Shown here in pieces: positions 56,881-64,000 of a stretch of DNA of 64,000 nt. The stretch is from Gnetum montanum (taxonomy: Eukaryota; Streptophyta; Gnetopsida; Gnetales; Gnetaceae): assembly GCA_015680685.1 (NCBI GenBank), contig MNCI01003851.1:108513-172512 (forward strand). The letters are read 5' to 3'. The notes under the pieces are model-generated. The model had not been told where the DNA came from. It was given only the letters and a program-made list of their open reading frames with translations, and searched no databases. The translations under genes were made by a program, and so were the position numbers. Within the stretch, counting starts at the first letter, position 1. Each line of letters begins with the position of its first letter.

Positions 56881-59800
56881 AATGTTAATTTGTTTTTTGA
56901 CCCTACATTCTTCAGTATTGATGCATGACAACATGTAGAATGCTTTGAGACTTTCTTAACTATCTATAACATCACTGAAAATGACATAGCTTGTAGAGTC
57001 TTTGTCATAACTTTCAAAGGTAAAATCACAATAGTTTTTAATGCTTCATGATGCCTTTATTAATTCATGGGTAGGCTTTAAAAATAAGTTTTTGCTTCAA
57101 TTTGATAAGTTCACTAGTCTTGCTTTAGCCTCAAGGAATTTTACAAATCTAACAAAACTACTTCGGGAAAACATTTGTGATTATAACTTAAGATTTTTCC
57201 ATCAACTAGCCTATGTGCCAAATGAGATGCATTTGCAACCTGATGGTATTCTCAACTTTTATCTCTTCACCATTAACCCATTCTTTGCTTATGCCATTAA
57301 CTTTAATTCCAACATAATAGAATTACAATGAGCAATGACTAAAGCTGTTGAGCAAGAGCAAATTACCTTAATGAATAGCATTTGAACTCAATTTGGGATG
57401 ATGAGTACTAACAATCCTATGCAATTTATTCCCTTACCATCATAAACTTTCCCAATGAATAATACTATGTTTCAAGCCCCTACTCCTTTTCAAATGACTC
57501 AACCTACAAATAATTATTTTCAAAGTCCAATCTCTTCTTCATTTTTATCATCTAATACTAGTTTGAGTGATGATTAATCAAAAGCTCTAATTCAATCTAT
57601 TATAAATTGAAATGGAATATCTAATCCCAATGGATCTACTATTCAAATTGAAAATCGAATGGCCCAAATATTAACTTCACTTTAAAAACTTTGAAATAAA
57701 GTAGTTGAAATAAAAAGAAATAATAACAAAGTTCCTATACAATATGAAAAACCAAGCACATCAATCAATGATGATTATTGTTGCCTTCATAATACTAGGC
57801 AACATTATGATGAAACTTGTCCTCAATTTTTAGCATTATATGGTGATAATGCTCAAAATCAACAAAATGAAAAAAACCCCAATGGTGGTCCTCAACATAC
57901 CTCATGAAAGAGAAAATGAAGAAGTTACCTCATGTGACCATGTCATGGTAAGTGATCCCGATCCACATGACACTCGCTATTGTAGACTTAGTGAAATTAT
58001 GAATACTACTTAACAACAAACTAGGAGTAACTCTTATAATCCTTCCAACAAGAGAGTTCCTTGTCAAAATAACACAAGTAATTAAATAAAATCATCCCAA
58101 GTAAATGTTCAACAACAATTAAACTCATATTCTATACTTAGAAGAACTCCACCTCAACATGAAGTTAAAAATGAACATAAAGCTTATGATCTAGTTGAGG
58201 ATTTGAAAAGAGTTAAACCTAACATTTCAATGTATGATCTTGTACACTTTAATGAAATGAAAGATGTAATCCAAAAGACACTTCATACACCTAAAACCAA
58301 TAAAAATAAATCTCCAATAATTGAAAAACAAGTTCATTTTGCAAAAATTCCTAATGCTTTATCAAGATAAAACTCAAGTAATTTCATAGTAAACAAGAAA
58401 GATCAATCACCTTTCCTAACAACCTTGATTATTTTAGGAAAGAATGTTCATAATTGCTTAATGGATTCTAGTGTGACTGTTAGCATGATGCCATTAGAAC
58501 TATGCAAAATGTTAGAAGCGCAAATGCTACCATAAGAAAGAAGTGTGATACAACTTGATAGATCTAATGTACCTATGGTAGGATCATTCAAAGAAGTGAA
58601 AGTGCAACTTAAATAATACCCTACTTTCACATGTTATATAGATATTTTAGTAGTTGATATGTCACCTACTTATTGTGTACTTCTATCTAGAACTTTTGGA
58701 GCACAATTTGGGGGCTTCTTTCGATCATATTTTTTAGAATTATTAATTCCTATTAAAGAAAAATATGAGTATGTTCTAGTCCCAAGAGAAACATTTTATA
58801 AAAATGTAGTAACAACTTTTAATCAACAAAATCAATCTTTGGAAAACCAAAATTCTAACCTTTATCTTGGAGTTGGCCTTGGTGAACATGTTATAAATGA
58901 TAATGAGAGTGAAATTTTAGAAATAAATCCTTTTGCTCATACACATTCCACCCAATATTATCAAGCTTTTAGAGAATGTGAGGAAATTATAAAGATACCT
59001 TACCTTATCATCAACATGATCGAAAAACATTTCTTTTTGGTGGCCCATTACCATTAGGAAAGGACAAAGATATAAATGAGATTCTAACTATTAAAACATT
59101 AGAAGGTGAACCAAATTTTGATGAAATATCCATTCAACATGTTCCTATAGAAAAAAATTATGTTCTTAATGCATTAGCTCAAATGGCCATTACTTTAGAT
59201 GTCCCTATTAGACACAATGCTTGGGATTTTAAAATTATTGAAAAAGTTAACTCCTATTCTATTCTAGATAATATCTTTTCTTTCGAAGTTTTATTCATTA
59301 GTTTTTATTTTCCAATGGTGAATTTAGTGATCAATCTTTTAAAGTTTCTCAAATTAATGAAGAATTTATATGAAAAGATGTCATATTTTTCAAATAAAAT
59401 CTCTCCTAAAATAGCAACTAGAGAAGCTTTATTTAATAACTTACATACCAAAACTGAAAACAATAATTGGAAAATGTTGGCTAAAATAGAAACAATTTAA
59501 ATTCAAAAGAAAGTAAAACATCACCCTATTAAAATATGAGCTTACTTACATGCAAAACAAAACTTGATTGAATTGTTACATGAATTTAATGATGTTTTAG
59601 CTTGGACTTATGAGGATCTTAAAACTTTTAGTCCTCTTGTGATGACACATACTATACCTTTGAAATCCAAAACTAAACCATTTGGACAAAAACTTAGACC
59701 TATTAATCCCAAGATTGAATCTTGGATGAATGAAGAAATTGATAAACTTTTAGAATCTAAAATGATTTATCCTATGAAACATCCAAGTTGGATATCAAAT

Positions 59801-60120
59801 TTAGTGCTTTTTAGAAAATAATTATGTATTGATTTTCATAACCTTAATCATTAACAAATTGTTAAAAGATGATTTGATGAGAAATATGTGGGTAAAGTGT
59901 TTAAACTAAGAGATCTATTCCTAAAAAGATGTAGAGTGTCTAGTTAAACAAGTCCTCAAACTAAATTTTCTCGTATGTGGTCTGGCCCATACCAAGTCTC
60001 AAATGTCATTAGCCTAAATTTTTATATAATTGATAATTTTCAAGGATACAAATTAAATAGAAATTTTAATGCATTTCATTTAAAACATTTCTACTTAAGT
60101 GCCCCTTGTGGACACTTGAT
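56881..60120 (+). pseudogene. Ty3/gypsy gag-protease-RT fragment fused to an integrase end
   Basis: Plus-strand frames give Gag (HVECFETFLTIYNI; NKFLLQFDKFTSLALASRNF; LFTINPFFAYAINFNSN; 56930-57330), a CCLHNTRQHYDETC zinc-knuckle-like motif (about 57778-57820), and a protease-like NCLMDSSVTVSMMP (about 58453-58495). An RT start follows (VLAWTYEDLK; KLRPINPKIESWMNEEIDKL; 59593-59760). After about 59850 the sequence jumps to an integrase C-terminal part (KFSRMWSGPYQVSN, then FNAFHLKHFYLSAP; to about 60110). Most of RT, RNase H and the integrase core are deleted. No LTR pair was identified with confidence. Confidence 0.78.
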
Positions 60121-61893
60121 AGATCCTTAGTTACATGCTTTCCTCTCATTCTTCATGCATTTCATTTGTATATAGTTGCATTTGCAAATTTTCATTGCAT
60201 TTAATTCATTTTTTCATGCATTTTAAGTCTGCCATCATCTTTTTCTTAGCATATTGATTTTGGTTTGATCTATTTATTCTTTTTAATATGGTTCTAATAA
60301 TCATTATGATCATTTCAGTTGCTAGGCATTGGATCATCATAACACCATTTGAAAATAATGCAAATATAATGTTTTATATAGCATTCATGTTATATCATAT
60401 TACTATTGTATTAAATCTCCTTTATATGATATACATGTTTCTATAACTCTATGATTCTTTTAAATCTATTTCAAGGTTTTGGTTCTATTAGTTATGTTGG
60501 ATTATGGAGGATGGAATATGTTAAGTTGTCATGTTATTATCATGATCATGTGGATGTAGGACATGTGATGTTGGAGAATGATTAGCCACAATCACTAGGT
60601 GACCTTAGCAAATTTTTTTTCCTTCTTAGAAGCCCTAGCCCTTAAGTGTGATGATGCATGGTTATCCTATGAGCAACTAAGTGAAGTATGTTCCTCTTCA
60701 TTTGAGAACCCTTAGCCATCTAGGTAATCTACTATGATGCCATCTAGCTTATAATTAGTAAGGAATATACATGAGGGTTGAACTACACCATGGGTAAAGT
60801 TTCTGAAAGGATCTTATTCTTTGGCAATGTAGCTAATTAGCCAGGCTTATGTTGGAATTACTACCTTAAGAATGAGGTGCATCATAAGCAATGTTTCTTG
60901 AAAAATAAAGAAAAAAAGAAAAGAAAACCATGTTCATTGGTAGTGTAATAAGTTTTTAAGTGTGATGGGGTTCGACAACAATCCTCACCCTAGCCTCCAT
61001 TCCCTTTTGAGCCTATTTTCCAAAAATTTATGCATCCACAAGAGCATTCAAAATGTTAACAATACACATTATTCAATATATATATAGAATTAAAATAATC
61101 ATAAAATAAAACTAAAAATTTTAAGAAAAGATGCAAGTGACAACATAGCGAGGTTGCATCATGAAATCTAGATTTACAATTGACATCACCAGAAAATCCA
61201 TGTCAGTGTTAAGTACCATTGTAAGCATGATAGAAAGCTCCACTATGGCCACCACTATGGGCCTTTAAGAATAAATCCTCACTACTCTATACTCTTCACA
61301 TAGATTCCACTTCAATAGCGACCTGCACAATACATTGTTCTTGCCCTAGAAAACCTTGCTCATTTAAAGCTATGAAAGGAGGCTCCTACTGCACCAAGGT
61401 TCCCCTCGGATTTTACTAGGAACTGACAACCCATGCTTGCCATGTTGCTAGCAAAGTTACATAGCTTCTTGAGAGCAGAAAGTAGTGAGCTATGAACTAT
61501 TGCTCATTACCTATGTAAAAAGAGAAATATCCTACTTAGAGGCTAGGACTAATATTTCCTTGTTACTTAACCATTTTAATGGCTCAATGTTAATATATTT
61601 GAACATCTTGATACTAATCATGATTATGTGGCATTCAAAAGTAATGAATTTGGTGAACATTCATTGAGGAACATCTCCATGACTACATATGTGAATGTTT
61701 TCTTTTTAGGCTCCTTGGCAAATGTAGAAATGAAAATGAAATTTTCAACAATAGAACCTACATAAAAGTGTTGCTTGGAAGGTATTATAATAAGTACATT
61801 GCATGCCTACATAAAAGTTTCTAAATGATACTATTATTGTTTAACTCTAAGGCAAGGCATGCATTTTTTCAAATAATAAAATATAATACTATT
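60121..61893. other. Interval without a supported gene
   Basis: The stretch continues from the gypsy fragment and may hold its 3' non-coding part and LTR. I could not find a matching copy upstream. Nothing else is recognised. Confidence 0.45.
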
Positions 61894-62165
61894 TGATGAG
61901 TGATGAGGTACCCCTATGTCCAACCATATGAATCACAAGAGTTTATGCATAATCCAATTGAATTTCATATATGGGACTAGTTGTGCATCTAACTCATTAT
62001 GCCTTGATCGTAGTTTGCTATCTTCCAACTTGGAAAGTGGTAGCTTTGTCATGTATGGTTTAGTCAAAAGTAAGGCATATGATGATTGGTGTTGTCTAGC
62101 AATAAGCTACTCCTAATGACAATAAAGAGATAAATTAATTAAGCTAATTAATGGTGGAAAATAAA
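61894..62165 (-). repeat. Diverged Athila-type LTR fragment
   Basis: The plus strand begins TGATGAGTGATGAGGTACCC, the same terminal sequence as 1009 and 10285. It then aligns loosely for about 270 bp (CCATATGAATCAC, GGTTTAGT..AA, AATTAA.GCTAATT). The rest of the LTR is missing near 62165, about 60 bp before a Tat-like LTR starts. It is a related but distinct subfamily. Confidence 0.72.
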
Positions 62166-62222
62166 ATCTAAACTAGCATATGTGTGATGAGTATCCATTC
62201 CTAATCGTCCACACATGCCTTG

Positions 62223-63414
62223 TGTGCCATCCTAAATCGTTGGCGTAAGGCTGGAAGGGAAACAAACACCGAGGAATCGTTGGGGCAGCCACAGCCGACC
62301 TTGCCTTCGCTTGAGGGCAAGCTGGAAAAGGGAACGAAGGTAGAGTGACTTGGATGGTTTGCATGCAAATCAACCAAGGACTTCCCCGAGCGTAAGCTAC
62401 GGCTAACGCTGGGGCTATCGTAAACAGGATGTAAACGAAATGTAAACAATGATACGAAATGTAAATAAAGCGTACATGAATAGGATTATATTGCAAACAG
62501 AGCTTAAACCAAAGTAAATAATGTAAATAGGAGACAATGATGAAACTAAATTATATTGTTTTTTTTAAAAGAATGTGCACCGGTCAAAGCGTAGTTGCAC
62601 GAGTGTGAATGACCACTCGAATGCCTAACCCCAGAGAAATGTGACAAGGATGATGTGACGATGTGAGAAGAACTTGGAAATCAAAAATTGGATGTGCCGA
62701 ACGCCTAAGGATTGCAAGTTTTATCCTTCTTCGGAATCGCCAATTTCTCCAATCTTTGCCTCCTCCAATCTTCTTCTCCTTCTTGCTGCTTTTGCCCTGC
62801 TTCTCTTTGCCTCCTTCTGTCCTTTTTTTTTGTGTGAATTGATGGGGTGTTTATAGGGTTGGGCTAGGGTTTAAAGTTTTTATTTTATTTTATTTTTATT
62901 TTTTGTCTTGATGCTGGGCAGCGCTGAGATTTCCAGACGGCACAAAGGCAGTAAAAGAATTCCAGGACAGGTCTAAAGTTCTTAGATTTTGAGCATCTAG
63001 AGCTGTGACGGCATCAGCCTGGAGGGATGGTTGGAGGACAAGTTGAGGTAAGTGAGGGAGGAGCAGTTACGTGCCCAACTAGAGCAACGACGGCGGCGTG
63101 GGAAGCAGCGATGCAGCAGCGGCAGAGGACAGCGATGCAGCCGCGGAAGAACAACGATGTGGCAGTGGTAGGCGCAACAAAAATAGCAACGCGGCGTAGC
63201 AGAAATAGGAGGAGTGGCAGAAACATTGATGTGGTGGCGTAGTAGCAGCGGGAGAAGACGACAAAGTGGTGGCGTTAGTGGGTGGTGGGAGTGGGAACAG
63301 CAGGAGCAGAAACGACGGGAGCACAGAGGGCGGCTGAAGCACAGACAGTGATGCGGTGGAAAAAAAAAAGGCAACGCGGTGCAGTAGCACCATGCTGAAA
63401 TTAGTGGCGCTTCA
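62223..63414 (-). repeat. 3' LTR of a Tat-like element, minus orientation
   Basis: Its left end (62223-62420) is the reverse complement of the last 200 bp of the 38445 LTR (shared GGCTGGAA.GAAACAAACACCGAG and CTTGCCTTCGCTTGAGGG). On the minus strand it starts TGAAGCGCCAC at 63414. The centre (62640-63400) is not shared: instead of the 193-bp palindrome array it has a GC-rich section with GCAGCAGCGGCAGAGGA-like repeats. A TATAAAC-type sequence (minus strand, about 62850) may be its TATA box. The body of the element lies beyond 64000. Confidence 0.75.
63040..63400. repeat. GC-rich GCAGCGG/GCAACGCGG repeat in the Tat-like LTR
   Basis: A GC-rich patch built of degenerate GCAACG.GGCG and GCAGCGATGCAGC units. 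Long frames on both strands (62997-63476) follow from lack of stops in GC-rich repeat and are not called as genes. Confidence 0.7.
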
Positions 63415-64000
63415 TTGGCCCCTCTTTGTTGACGTCTAGAGGAATTCACCCGAGAGGCGTCGACAAAGAAGTGCAAAACACCATGAGCAACAAAGCATCA
63501 AACATTAACCATTAGCCCTTGGCTGGATGTTATCGCACCATCTTCAAAAGTACATGGGATTGAGGGGATGTGGTTCAAGATGCAAGGGAATCAGTTGCAA
63601 CCGGGGAAGCTAGAAGGTTAAGGGCCATGATTATTGCTGGGATTTGTGGGAGAGGAGTGCTCTCTTGTGCACAAGTCATGGTATTGGTCCTTGTCCATAG
63701 CTAGTGTTCAGCAGACTTGGAACCAAGACATAGGAGGTGCTTTCTTTGGAGAAATGGGACTTTCATAGAGTATTTGCAGGGCCCGTTGTAAACAGCCAAA
63801 GCCACAGGATGATGTGTAACGTGGTCTCTTTGAGACACGAGTGTAACTATTTTTGTCTTTTTGAAAGAGCTTGCTTTTTGTGCCGTGCTCGTGTTTGAGC
63901 ACTTGCATTTTGCATCATGTACTATGTATTGTGTTTTGTATCGCAACTGCCTAGAGAGTTATAGTGTGCAACAGTGTACCAAGAGTTTTGAGATGAGTGG
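63415..64000 (-). mobile_element. Tat-like element, 3' internal end, cut by window edge
   Basis: Next to the LTR, the minus strand has a polypurine tract and ACGTCAACAAAGAGGGGCCAA, as at 52908-52928. Further on, CTCTTTCAAAAAGACAAAAA and GGTGTTTTGCACTTCTTTGT resemble 52270-52880. This is therefore the 3' untranslated part of an element running right to left. Confidence 0.75.

Noticed and set aside
62997-63476. 159-residue Pro/Ser/His-rich minus-strand frame
   Set aside because: It lies in the GC-rich repeat of the Tat-like LTR and has overlapping frames on both strands; no domain is seen.

Overview
This window is AT-rich nuclear DNA from a seed plant with a large, transposon-filled genome. 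The density of old LTR retrotransposons of several lineages, decaying mainly through point mutations, would suit a gymnosperm, but the sequence does not name the species. Only two genes look intact, both on the minus strand in a transposon-poor island at about 27-37.5 kb. One is a 15-exon malectin-like/LRR receptor kinase (27315-32144; the predicted splice junctions give one frame of 897 codons). The other is a one-exon gene for a small secreted protein (35919-36227) whose TATA-containing promoter is duplicated in tandem. Most of the rest is mobile DNA.

Layout. 1-1008 and 11115-11277: two parts of the 5' LTR of a plus-strand Ty1/copia element, split by a nested insertion. 1009-11114: an Athila-type Ty3/gypsy element on the minus strand, with two LTRs, a tRNA-Asp-like primer site and degraded gag-pol. 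11278-12600: gag and protease/pre-integrase remains of the split copia element. 13961-19481: a large non-autonomous LTR element (LARD) with a perfect 5-bp target duplication, which carries a 1.1-kb intronless pseudogene of a CCR4-type deadenylase instead of gag-pol. 20359-26925: a second, degraded copia element with about 1.5-kb LTRs and an RTE-type LINE tail inserted in its integrase. 27315-37483: the gene island. 38445-54526: a 16-kb Tat/Ogre-lineage Ty3/gypsy element with near-identical LTRs, gag-pro, a 2.8-kb repeat-rich spacer, RT, two RNase H domains and integrase. 56880-60120: a Ty3/gypsy fragment with a large deletion joining RT to the integrase end. 61894-62165: a diverged Athila-type LTR fragment. 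62223-64000: the 3' LTR and 3' internal end of another Tat-like element on the minus strand, cut by the window edge.

The receptor kinase should work at the plasma membrane: malectin-like and LRR ectodomain outside, one membrane helix, kinase inside. The transposons share no pathway with it. The most unusual items are the captured deadenylase sequence inside the LARD, the dual-RNase-H Tat element whose LTRs hold phased palindromes in a 193-bp tandem repeat, and the duplicated core promoter of the secreted-protein gene. All calls come from reading the sequence; no database search was run.
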